A DNA stretch of 19,753 nt from Bdellovibrionaceae bacterium UBA5009 (lineage in GTDB: Bacteria > Bdellovibrionota > Bdellovibrionia > Bdellovibrionales > Bdellovibrionaceae): the NCBI GenBank assembly GCA_002396665.1, contig DGYJ01000065.1, forward strand, positions 1 to 19,753. The letters run 5' to 3'. The notes below the pieces were generated by a model. The model was not told the DNA's origin. It saw only the letters and a program-made list of their open reading frames with translations, and made no database searches. The stretch's first letter is position 1. Each line of letters opens with the position of its first letter. Both the position numbers and the translations under genes were made by a program. Below are positions 13,672-19,753 of this stretch, in pieces.

Positions 13672-14061
13672 ATGAATGATTTTGTTGTGTGGATTGATTC
13701 TAAAAATGCCCATGTCTTTGCGATGAAAACGACTGGGATCGAAAAATTGACTGTTAAAAAAAGTGATAAAAATCATCATACACGCCATAAAAACGATAAA
13801 CATAGAGACAGTAATTCTGAACATTACTACAGCGAACTTGCAGAAAAGCTGAAAGGTGCGGATCAGATATTAATTATGGGCCCAGGATTGGCAAAAAACC
13901 ATTTCAAAGACCACTTGACGGCCCATCAGTCGAACACCTTAGCCAAAAAAATTATTGGACTAGAAAAAATGGAAAGCTTTGAGCATAAAACAGAAAAGCA
14001 AATGATGGCCAAGGCCCATCAATTTTTTAAAACTTATAATTTATTTCATAATCCAATTTGA
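13672..14061 (+). CDS. eRF1 domain 3-like protein (translational machinery-type)
   Basis: A 129-residue soluble protein starting VVWIDSKNAHVFAM, with a His-rich middle (HHTRHKNDKHRDSNSEHYY, about 46-64), then ILIMGPGLAKNHFKDHL (76-92) and KKIIGLEKME (about 103-112). The strand-GPG-x-AK-x-HFK-x-HL pattern and the following helix are those of a small family related to domain 3 of eukaryotic release factor 1 and ribosomal protein eL30, often labelled translational machinery protein. The function is not established. AAGGGGG precedes the ATG at proper distance. Its 3' end overlaps that of the convergent MgtC-type gene by 21 bases, so transcription from the two sides may interfere. Confidence 0.65.
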   Translation: MNDFVVWIDSKNAHVFAMKTTGIEKLTVKKSDKNHHTRHKNDKHRDSNSEHYYSELAEKLKGADQILIMGPGLAKNHFKDHLTAHQSNTLAKKIIGLEKMESFEHKTEKQMMAKAHQFFKTYNLFHNPI

Positions 14062-15273
14062 AATGAACAGAAGAATGCCGATCATTGGGGCCAGCGCTAT
14101 AAAAATAAAAAATGAAAATTTGTTTCGTCCAAAAAATATGCTGATGGCAATTTTCGAGCAAAGACTGGCGGCTATGGCAACGGCTATGTATTGTGTTGAG
14201 GTGTGAAGACTGACTTGATTTTGGACAAACAAGGTTGCGTTGGCAATGGATATTCCTTGCAGCTCAAAGAGGCCAGTGATGAAGGATAAGGCGAGGGTCG
14301 CCTTTTTGCCGAGCCAATGTTCGGTGACAGAAATTAAGGCCAAGACAAAGGTGAAAATCACCGAAAGTCTAAAAACCCCTTTCCAATCAAGGGGAGATCT
14401 TAATTCAATTTTGGATAGGTGTTCGATTCTATTTCGATTCAATAAAAGAACTGAAATGACGCCAAATAAAATTAAAGGAAGTACGCAATAGGCGACCTGA
14501 ACAAATAGCGCTGGTGAAACCAAGGACACAATCAAAAGCAATTCAATCATTGATGATATCTGTGCAGCAATCGATGTGATGGCCAGACTGTGCCAAGGGG
14601 CATCCTTTTTTTTAGCTTGTTGGGCTGATGAAATTAAAACGACTGTGCTTGAAACAATTCCACCAAGAAAACCAACAGCCAAGGAGCTTTTCTTTTCGCC
14701 AATCAGTTTGTATAAAATATAACTTAGAAATTCAAGGGTGGCCAAGATCAGAACTAAATACCCATATTTGCGTGGGTTAAAAAATCCCCAGGGATCAATC
14801 GCAACATCTGGCGTAAGGTCAATGACGACAGCAGCAATTAGTAAAATCATAATGGCGGCCTTCAGTTCATTCGATTTGATTGAATGTGTGAAGTTGTGAA
14901 GTGTTGTTTTTGAAAATAGAATAATAGCTAAAAGGGGCCCAATCGTTGCCGCAAGAATTGGAAAGTCATGGGTAAGGTATCCGGCGAGATAGACAATACC
15001 GGCGGCAAATTCTGTTGTCAGTCCAAGATGAATCACTTGATTTTTGGTATGCTTTTGCAAAGAGTATGAAGCAAATATCATGGCAAAAATAAATCCAGTG
15101 ATCAAAGCTGATTGTAGGGGGCTTTGAAGTCCACCGCTAAGGGCACCAAGAAGACTTATCAGAAGAAAAGTTCGAACCCCCAAAGCTTTTTGATAGGCCC
15201 TTGAATTTTCGCGTTCAATTCCAACAAGAAGTCCAACGGCAAGTGCGATAAGATAGGGCTTCCATTGATTCAT
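14041..15273 (-). CDS. MgtC/SapB family membrane protein with DUF4010 domain
   Basis: A 410-residue integral membrane protein with roughly a dozen hydrophobic segments. The N-terminal 130 residues match the MgtC/SapB domain: LIALAVGLLVGIERE is its signature, followed by LGVRTFLLISLLGAL. The C-terminal two thirds fit DUF4010, with FLGGIVSSTVV and FITGLFELQGISIA. MgtC proteins are tied to survival in low Mg2+ and inside hosts, through inhibition of the F-ATPase in some pathogens, but the long MgtC-DUF4010 type is not characterised in this way. The AAGGAG upstream of the ATG lies 12 bases away, rather far. It is divergent from the PPK2 gene with a 204-base intergenic region. Confidence 0.85.
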   Translation of the reverse strand: MNQWKPYLIALAVGLLVGIERENSRAYQKALGVRTFLLISLLGALSGGLQSPLQSALITGFIFAMIFASYSLQKHTKNQVIHLGLTTEFAAGIVYLAGYLTHDFPILAATIGPLLAIILFSKTTLHNFTHSIKSNELKAAIMILLIAAVVIDLTPDVAIDPWGFFNPRKYGYLVLILATLEFLSYILYKLIGEKKSSLAVGFLGGIVSSTVVLISSAQQAKKKDAPWHSLAITSIAAQISSMIELLLIVSLVSPALFVQVAYCVLPLILFGVISVLLLNRNRIEHLSKIELRSPLDWKGVFRLSVIFTFVLALISVTEHWLGKKATLALSFITGLFELQGISIANATLFVQNQVSLHTSTQYIAVAIAASLCSKIAISIFFGRNKFSFFIFIALAPMIGILLFISNWIMK

Positions 15274-15477
15274 TCGATTCAGCTGCTCCTTGATTGTTGG
15301 TGATCCATATCAATCTTATTCCAATGGGGAAAATGAACACGTCAGCGTCGAAAAATGACACGTTTATTTTCTCTACTGGCAGAGGGCGGGACTCTTGACC
15401 GACTTTTTCAGGATTGCAAATTGCAGTCCCAGGGGTGAATAGCTACAAAGATTTTTAAATATCTTTAAGGTGATGAA

Positions 15478-16266
15478 ATGGCAAAAATAAAGCTCAATAA
15501 GTTTTCTGCAAAAAAGCATCCAATGTGCAAAGACAAGCTGGATGCGCTTAAAAAGACAGAAAGATTGCAAAAAAAATTGTATGATCTTTTGTATTTGATG
15601 TTTGCCCATAATCAGCATTCTTTGTTGATTATTCTGCAAGGGATCGATACGGCAGGAAAGGATGGCAGTGTTCGACATATTTTTGCTGCCGCAAACCCCC
15701 AGGGGATAAAAGTATATTCATTTAAACGACCATCAGTTGAAGAGTATCGGCATGATTTCATATGGCGATGTCATATGCACACACCTGAAAGTGGATTAGC
15801 CGCGATATTTAATCGTTCCTACTATGAAGAGGTCACAACAACGATGGTTCACCCTGACTTGTTAAAGGAACAACATGTCCCAGCCAAAACCCGACATCGA
15901 AGAGATTTTTTTAATCGTCGATACGATAGAATTAATGATTTTGAAAAGTTGCTTGTGCAAAAGGGGACTGTTGTTATTAAATTTTTTTTACATATTTCTA
16001 AAAAAGAACAACTCTTACGAATTGATGAACGTTTAAAAAATCGCAGTAAAAATTGGAAGTTTTCTGTAGAGGACGTTAAAGAGCGAAAGTATTGGAATAA
16101 ATACATGACGGCCTTCGAAAAAATGATCAATGCGACTTCGACTCAGCATGCACCATGGATTGTTGTGCCTGCCGATAATAAGTGGTATCGGGACTATATA
16201 TTGTCAAAGACCCTGGTGTCGACTTTAACAAAATTGAAAATGAGCTTTCCAAAGGCTAAACAATAG
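15478..16266 (+). CDS. Polyphosphate kinase 2 family protein
   Basis: A 262-residue PPK2 enzyme, which transfers phosphate between polyphosphate and nucleotides (AMP, ADP or GDP, depending on class). The P-loop GIDTAGKDG is at 55-63, the conserved second motif FNRSYYEEV (111-119) carries the Walker B-like region, and the lid contains RDRHR-like basic residues (KTRHRRDFFNRRYDRINDFE). WIVVPADNKWYRDY near the C-terminus is also typical. Length and motifs suggest a single-domain PPK2 of the class I or III group; the class cannot be fixed by eye. AAGGTGA precedes the ATG. It stands alone in its own transcription unit, with ECF sigma factor genes following after 78 bases. Confidence 0.92.
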   Translation: MAKIKLNKFSAKKHPMCKDKLDALKKTERLQKKLYDLLYLMFAHNQHSLLIILQGIDTAGKDGSVRHIFAAANPQGIKVYSFKRPSVEEYRHDFIWRCHMHTPESGLAAIFNRSYYEEVTTTMVHPDLLKEQHVPAKTRHRRDFFNRRYDRINDFEKLLVQKGTVVIKFFLHISKKEQLLRIDERLKNRSKNWKFSVEDVKERKYWNKYMTAFEKMINATSTQHAPWIVVPADNKWYRDYILSKTLVSTLTKLKMSFPKAKQ

Positions 16267-16344
16267 CGATTAATCCCTTGCTTAAATTATTTTAAAATTC
16301 CTACAATATTTTCCGATCTGAAACGTCTTACTTCTAAAGGCTTA

Positions 16345-16881
16345 GTGCGAGGTCCTGTGGATTCAAAGACTGATGTGAATATAATGGCGAGTGCCGCTGT
16401 AGAGGCCCATAGGGGTCCTATTCTATCAGTTATTAAAAATTTGATCCGTGACCCCTTTGAGGCCGAAGATATTCTACAGGATGTGTTTGAAGAGTTTGTC
16501 GAAGCCTACGAGCTTGGACTTGCAATTGAAACAGTCGGTGCGTGGATGACAAAAGTCGCCAAAAACAAAGTTATTGATCGCTTTAGACGCCGTAAAATCC
16601 AAGAAGAGTATCGACTTTTGGTTCAGGCTGAAGATCAAACAAGTGTGGCCCCCTTGGACCCCGCGATACAAGAAGAACTTCGTCAAGAAATCACCTTGGC
16701 GATCGAGGCTCTTCCAGACGATCAAAGGGAAGTTTTTATTTTGCATGAGCTTGAAGGAAAAAGTTTTGAAGAAATTGCCACCTTGACTGGTCAAAGTATG
16801 AATACACTGCTCTCTAGAAAGCGTTATGCCGTACTGGCTTTACGTGAATACCTACAGGAGGTTTATGATGAGACGTTTTAA
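16345..16881 (+). CDS. ECF-type RNA polymerase sigma factor
   Basis: A 178-residue group 4 sigma factor. Region 2 runs at about 20-85: DPFEAEDILQDVFEEFVEAY is the -10-binding and core-binding helix, then VGAWMTKVAKNKVIDRFRRRK. Region 4 is at about 120-170 (ALPDDQREVFILHELEGKSF, EEIATLTGQSMNTLLSRKRY). Region 3 is absent, as expected for this class. Two GTG starts are possible, 16345 and 16357, each with a weak purine-rich site upstream. The 3' end overlaps the next gene by 17 bases, and a consensus AGGAGG for that gene lies inside this one. Instead of a classic zinc-binding anti-sigma factor the neighbour is a His-rich small membrane protein. Confidence 0.92.
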   Translation: MRGPVDSKTDVNIMASAAVEAHRGPILSVIKNLIRDPFEAEDILQDVFEEFVEAYELGLAIETVGAWMTKVAKNKVIDRFRRRKIQEEYRLLVQAEDQTSVAPLDPAIQEELRQEITLAIEALPDDQREVFILHELEGKSFEEIATLTGQSMNTLLSRKRYAVLALREYLQEVYDETF

Positions 16882-17176
16882 AATTATCCCATTGATTATT
16901 GTTGCTATCTTAGTAAAGGCGGGTCTTTTTCTTTTGCTATGGAATGCTTTGATTCCAGATATTTTCCATGGTCCGACGCTGATTTATCAGCAAGCCCTAG
17001 GATTGATGGTCTTATCAAAACTGCTTGTTGGATTTGGTGGCGGTGGATTTGGCAGATTTAGACACCATCATAGAGGTCCATTTGGACATCATCACCGCCA
17101 CGGTAAAGGTCCTTGGTGTCGCATGTCCGACGAAGAAAAACAAAAAATGCGCGAAGATTTAAAAAGTAGAGGCTAA
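16865..17176 (+). CDS. Small His/Gly-rich membrane protein linked to the sigma factor
   Basis: A 103-residue protein starting at 16865 or 16868, after the strong AGGAGG at 16856-16861. One hydrophobic segment (about 8-27, LIIVAILVKAGLFLLLWNAL) and a second weaker one (about 42-58, LGLMVLSKLLVGF) flank a short loop with PTLIYQQ. The C-terminal 45 residues are a Gly/His tail with about ten His, two runs of HHH, followed by WCRMSDEEKQKMREDL. The WNALIP...GPTLIYQQALGLMVLSKLL pattern is one I recall from small proteins next to ECF sigma genes in Bacteroidota and relatives. The tail could bind metal, which would make it a sensor or anti-sigma-like partner; this is inference. Confidence 0.75.
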   Translation: MMRRFKIIPLIIVAILVKAGLFLLLWNALIPDIFHGPTLIYQQALGLMVLSKLLVGFGGGGFGRFRHHHRGPFGHHHRHGKGPWCRMSDEEKQKMREDLKSRG

Positions 17177-17179
17177 TCA

Positions 17180-17893
17180 GTGTCATTATTTAAAAGAAAA
17201 ATTTTAAATTTAATTGGTGATCGCCTAATGACCCAGGCGCGAGTGGCTGATGTGATTGAAGTTTCTAAAAATTTTCGATTTATTGATCTTGAATCCGAGG
17301 CCTTTAAGAATATTAAATTTAATCCCGGAGAAAAAATTCAAATCAATATTGGCGACTGGCAAATGCGGACCTACACTCCCCATTCTTTAGATCAAGAGCT
17401 TGGGAGGTTAGGGATTCTTGCCTACATCAATGGCCAAGGACCTGGGTCAAAATGGGTCAGCACTGTTAAATCCGGTGATGCTTGTCAGATTTTTGGGCCA
17501 CGCACATCTTTACGACTTCCTATGAAGACTTCTTCGCTATTGCTTTTAGGAGACGAGACAACCATCGCCATGGCGGCCAGTTTGCGACATCAATTTTCTT
17601 ATAGTGAAACTAAATATATTATTGAAGCCAATGACCCGCAAGAAGTGCAGTCGGTTATTCAAGATTTAGGATTACAGAATGTGGAAGTTTTTTTGAAGTC
17701 CTCTGCGAATACAATTTCCGAGGAAGTCTTTCAGTCACTTCATCAAAAAGCATTAAAATGTGAGCAGGTGTTGTTGGTCGGAAAAGCTGAATCTATACAG
17801 CACCTCAGAGGCAAGTTGAAAACAGCAGGTCTGCCACTTTCGAAGATTAGAACAAAAGTGTATTGGTCTGAAGGTAAAGTTGGTCTGGATTAA
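17180..17893 (+). CDS. Siderophore-interacting protein family flavoprotein
   Basis: A 237-residue protein of the SIP/ViuB family, FAD-dependent reductases that release iron from ferric siderophores with NAD(P)H. The FAD-binding RTYTP motif is at 63-67, followed by GQGPGSKW (about 85-92), a GD turn and FGPRTSLRLP (105-114), then LLLGDETTIAMAASL opening the nucleotide-binding part. The C-terminus KVYWSEGK resembles the Y-W-[RK]-G end of the family. GTG start with GAGG at 17169. It begins 3 bases after the membrane protein gene, so sigma factor, membrane protein and flavoprotein form one operon. The usual siderophore uptake genes are not adjacent, so a different redox substrate cannot be excluded. 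Confidence 0.85.
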   Translation: MSLFKRKILNLIGDRLMTQARVADVIEVSKNFRFIDLESEAFKNIKFNPGEKIQINIGDWQMRTYTPHSLDQELGRLGILAYINGQGPGSKWVSTVKSGDACQIFGPRTSLRLPMKTSSLLLLGDETTIAMAASLRHQFSYSETKYIIEANDPQEVQSVIQDLGLQNVEVFLKSSANTISEEVFQSLHQKALKCEQVLLVGKAESIQHLRGKLKTAGLPLSKIRTKVYWSEGKVGLD

Positions 17894-18402
17894 ACGATCA
17901 TTAGTTCTTTAATCAATTTGAAGAGCTGATTTTGGGAATCCTTGGCAATGGATTCAAAGTAGATTCTTTTCGAAGCTGTATTTCCACCAACCATGCGGCC
18001 TCGAAATAACAAATGCTTTTTTAATTGCGGAAAATTCTCTTGGATTATAATGACATCGAAAAAACCATCACCAAATTCTGTCGGAAGATCTTCCGTAATT
18101 TTAATCCCCGATAGGGATATGTTTTCACATTTTGATCGCACGGCTTTTTTATGATTACAAATCAATATGGAAAGTCTTAAATCATATCGGGTCGCCGAGC
18201 GGCGCTTTTCGTAGGGGTCACTAAACTTCTTTTTTAGCTTATCCATTTGCACGGGCTTATAGTTAACCTTTTTAAGTTCATTCACCTTATGGCTGGCGGG
18301 ATAAACTTCGCCTTCAGCTTTATTCAGATCGAATAATCCTGAAATTTCAGCGTTCAAAGCAGAATCTGACCGAGCAAAGAAGCTAAATGAATTCATTGAC
18401 AT
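17890..18402 (-). CDS. PilZ-domain protein (probable c-di-GMP binder)
   Basis: A 170-residue protein with a PilZ signature: the first c-di-GMP motif RSATR (an RxxxR) at about 70-74 counting from the upstream GTG, and NISLSG (N/DxSxxG) about 22 residues later. Known PilZ domains bind c-di-GMP with exactly these residues, so binding is likely. The 65-residue N-terminal segment has no recognised domain. I place the start at the ATG at 18402, because GAGGGG at 18413-18408 sits five bases upstream; the GTG at 18408 lies within that ribosome binding site. The 3' end overlaps the convergent flavoprotein gene by 4 bases. Confidence 0.85.
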   Translation of the reverse strand: MSMNSFSFFARSDSALNAEISGLFDLNKAEGEVYPASHKVNELKKVNYKPVQMDKLKKKFSDPYEKRRSATRYDLRLSILICNHKKAVRSKCENISLSGIKITEDLPTEFGDGFFDVIIIQENFPQLKKHLLFRGRMVGGNTASKRIYFESIAKDSQNQLFKLIKELMIV

Positions 18403-18602
18403 GAACACCCCTCATATTGAGATAAAGCAAGACCTGGGCCGCTCGCCAAAACCCTTAGTTTTTAATTCATATCCATGTTTCGAATAAAGTTTTAACAGTT
18501 TTAATTCGATCAATGATGTAACTCACTGATTTGAATTGTGAAATATATAGTTCTTATGGGATTAGTCTGTGTCTGGAAGTTGATCGTCTCATAATGAAGC
18601 GT

Positions 18603-18630
18603 TTGACACAGTTATGGGAAAGTTTATGAT
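18603..18630 (+). promoter_or_regulatory. Near-consensus sigma70 promoter, leaderless geometry
   Basis: TTGACA (18603-18608), a 16-base spacer and TATGAT (18625-18630). The ATG of the next gene begins at 18637, six bases after the -10 box, and no Shine-Dalgarno sequence fits between. This is the best promoter in the window and the strongest case for a leaderless mRNA. The rest of the 18403-18636 gap contains nothing else I can support. Confidence 0.75.
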
Positions 18631-18636
18631 TTACAT

Positions 18637-18870
18637 ATGAAATTAATTCTAGTCTTAATTATTGCTGCTGCTGCAATTGTATCTAGCCTGTGGATTTTTG
18701 GATTTGTTGGTTCAGATGCTGCGGGGGATTTGTTTACGCGCTCGACGGCCTTTGTTGCTATACTTGGCGGTGCAGTGGCTTTATCTTATATGATTATGAA
18801 ACCCAATTCGTCACAATCGGAATCATCATCTGCGAAAGACAGCTCAATAAACCCTGGACCAAAGTTTTAG
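18637..18870 (+). CDS. Small two-helix membrane protein, unknown
   Basis: A 77-residue protein with two hydrophobic segments (about 3-25 and 36-55) joined by a short loop (GSDAAGDLFTRST), and a Ser-rich, probably disordered C-terminal tail of about 20 residues. No family recognised. It follows a near-consensus promoter placed so close that the mRNA probably starts at the ATG. It lies 50 bases before lemA on the same strand and may be partly co-transcribed with it, although lemA has its own promoter candidate. Confidence 0.65.
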   Translation: MKLILVLIIAAAAIVSSLWIFGFVGSDAAGDLFTRSTAFVAILGGAVALSYMIMKPNSSQSESSSAKDSSINPGPKF

Positions 18871-18878
18871 TAGCCATA

Positions 18879-18905
18879 TTAAGTATTCAGGGTTTTCTCC
18901 GATAA
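18879..18905 (+). promoter_or_regulatory. FliA (sigma28)-like promoter in front of lemA
   Basis: TTAAGTAT (18879-18886), an 11-base spacer and TCCGATAA (18898-18905), compared with the FliA consensus TAAAGTTT-N11-GCCGATAA: 13 of 16 positions match with the exact spacing. The predicted transcript start is about 8 bases before the lemA ATG at 18921. Confidence 0.45.
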
Positions 18906-18920
18906 AATATCGGGGGTTGT

Positions 18921-19505
18921 ATGCCATCTTTATTTCTTATTTTTGTAGCCGTTGTTCTTGTGGGACTAACATTTGTCTTTTTGAATGTTTACAATGGGCT
19001 TGTTGCTCTTCGAAGCCAACTTGAAAGAGCTTGGTCAAATATTGATGTCATTCTAAAGCAAAGATTTGATGAAATACCACAACTGATTCAAGTCATCGAA
19101 CAGTATGCAGGTTACGAAGCGGGTGTTATTTCAAAGTTATCAGAGGCAAGAACCCGTTACGGTCAAGCTAGCTCAGTTGCAGAAAAGATAAAAGCATCTC
19201 AAGAGTTGAGTGTTGCCCTGAGCGGAGTGCTGGCCGTTGGAGAGGCCTATCCAGATTTAAAGGCCAATGTTAATTTTGCACAATTGCAATCTCGAATTTC
19301 ACAACTTGAAAGCACGATTGCAGACAGAAGAGAATCCTACAATGAAACTGTTGCCAACTTTAATACGCGAATCGATCAAATCCCTGACGTGTTCGTTGCG
19401 CGATTTTTAAATTATCAACGCCAAGAAATGTTCAAAGTTGCAGAGATTGAAAAACAAGCTCCTTCGTTGAAAATGAATTTGCCTAAATTTGGTCAAGGCG
19501 CGTAG
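18921..19505 (+). CDS. LemA family protein
   Basis: A 194-residue protein with one N-terminal transmembrane helix (about 3-24) and a long helical bundle outside: YNGLVALRSQLERAWSNIDV is the LemA signature, followed by LKQRFDEIPQLIQVIEQY. LemA proteins are widespread membrane-anchored helical proteins whose biochemical role is unclear. The length is normal (about 185-200). GGGGG at 18912-18916 may serve as ribosome binding site. A GIDE-domain membrane protein begins 6 bases downstream, a frequent partner of LemA. A FliA-like promoter lies just upstream. Confidence 0.93.
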   Translation: MPSLFLIFVAVVLVGLTFVFLNVYNGLVALRSQLERAWSNIDVILKQRFDEIPQLIQVIEQYAGYEAGVISKLSEARTRYGQASSVAEKIKASQELSVALSGVLAVGEAYPDLKANVNFAQLQSRISQLESTIADRRESYNETVANFNTRIDQIPDVFVARFLNYQRQEMFKVAEIEKQAPSLKMNLPKFGQGA

Positions 19506-19511
19506 TCGGTT

Positions 19512-19753
19512 ATGTCCAATGTTGACACGCTGAAGGGCGCAGTCAGTTTGCTGGTTATTGGTGGCGGACTTTTGTGGTCTGCCATTCGTAAACATAAAAA
19601 AACCAGAAAAATTCAAGACACTGCTCGATCTGTGATTGCATCGGCCCCCCAGGGCTATGTTGAAGTTCAAGGATTTGCATGGTCAGCATTTGAGACTATA
19701 CCAACACGTAGTGGATTTGATGCGGTTTATTTTTCATTCAAATTGCAAAAAGT
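19512..19753 (+). CDS. GIDE-domain membrane protein, 3' end outside window
   Basis: An open frame from the ATG at 19512 to the window end, 80 residues visible. A transmembrane helix (about 10-23, VSLLVIGGGLLWSA) is followed by basic residues and IQDTARSVIASAPQGYVEVQ, then GFAW. The TARSVI-x-SAPQGYVEV-x-G pattern is that of the GIDE domain, first described in a eukaryotic E3 ligase of the mitochondrial envelope and found in bacteria as a membrane protein, often beside lemA. Bacterial members have no RING finger. It is in an operon with lemA (gap of 6 bases). The remaining part, normally another transmembrane segment, lies beyond the window. Confidence 0.8.
   Translation, partial: MSNVDTLKGAVSLLVIGGGLLWSAIRKHKKTRKIQDTARSVIASAPQGYVEVQGFAWSAFETIPTRSGFDAVYFSFKLQK

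Noticed and set aside
15274..15477. Promoters or a regulatory structure between the MgtC-type and PPK2 genes
   Set aside because: TTGACC and several -10-like boxes occur but none has acceptable spacing, and the AAAGAT/ATCTTT stem near 15450 is weak.
18485..18512. TAAAGTTT followed by TTCGATCA, a second FliA-like promoter
   Set aside because: The spacing to the CGAT core is one base too long, only half of the -10 matches, and no gene starts within 100 bases.
1..19753. CRISPR array or rRNA gene
   Set aside because: No regularly spaced repeats and no rRNA-like sequence were seen anywhere in the window.

Overview
The window (about 40% G+C) looks like a chromosomal piece from a Bdellovibrio-like bacterium (Bdellovibrionota). 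This is inferred from gene content: a TIGR02147-type regulator, a secreted protein whose mature N-terminus carries a GNGGDVV motif, a PheS-PheT-IhfA-MerR block, and many small exported proteins of unknown function. No 16S rRNA gene is present to confirm it.

Layout. (1) 1-725: 3' part of a secreted-type protein with a caspase-like His/Cys pair. (2) 761-2355, minus strand: rsmG followed 5 bases later by a SpoU/TrmH-family RNA methyltransferase. (3) 2451-7022, plus strand: a core operon pheS-pheT-ihfA-merR ending in tRNA-Pro(GGG). (4) 7003-12605: a plastic region that begins at the tRNA 3' end. A 19-bp copy of the tRNA 3' end lies 266 bp downstream, with a perfect 30-bp inverted repeat between. 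A related repeat recurs at 9654-9760, so two repeat copies bracket a two-gene minus-strand cassette (TIGR02147 regulator and exported protein). Then come a HEPN/MNT toxin-antitoxin pair, small exported proteins, an Lrp/AsnC regulator with a large palindrome, a truncated PDZ-like protein and the remnant of a BrnA-like antitoxin. (5) 12637-16266: an MlaF-like ABC ATPase without its permease, an eRF1-domain-like protein, an MgtC/DUF4010 membrane protein and a PPK2 polyphosphate kinase. (6) 16345-17893: an ECF sigma factor, a His/Gly-rich small membrane protein and a siderophore-interacting flavoprotein in one tightly packed operon. (7) 17890-19753: a PilZ protein on the minus strand, a small membrane protein, LemA and the start of a GIDE-domain membrane protein.

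How the parts work together. Regions 2 and 3 are translation and nucleoid housekeeping (rRNA methylation, Phe-tRNA charging, IHF, tRNA-Pro). The tRNA has evidently served as an insertion point, and everything from it to the mlaF-like gene is accessory. Regions 5 to 7 hold stress, envelope and signalling genes.

Two patterns cut across the window. Several genes without a Shine-Dalgarno sequence (rsmG, pheS, 10689, 18637, perhaps 9497) have a sigma70-like promoter whose -10 box ends only 5 to 7 bases before the start codon, which predicts leaderless mRNAs. Candidate operators sit in front of both accessory regulators. No transposase, integrase, CRISPR array or rRNA was found. All functional calls come from reading motifs by eye, without database searches.
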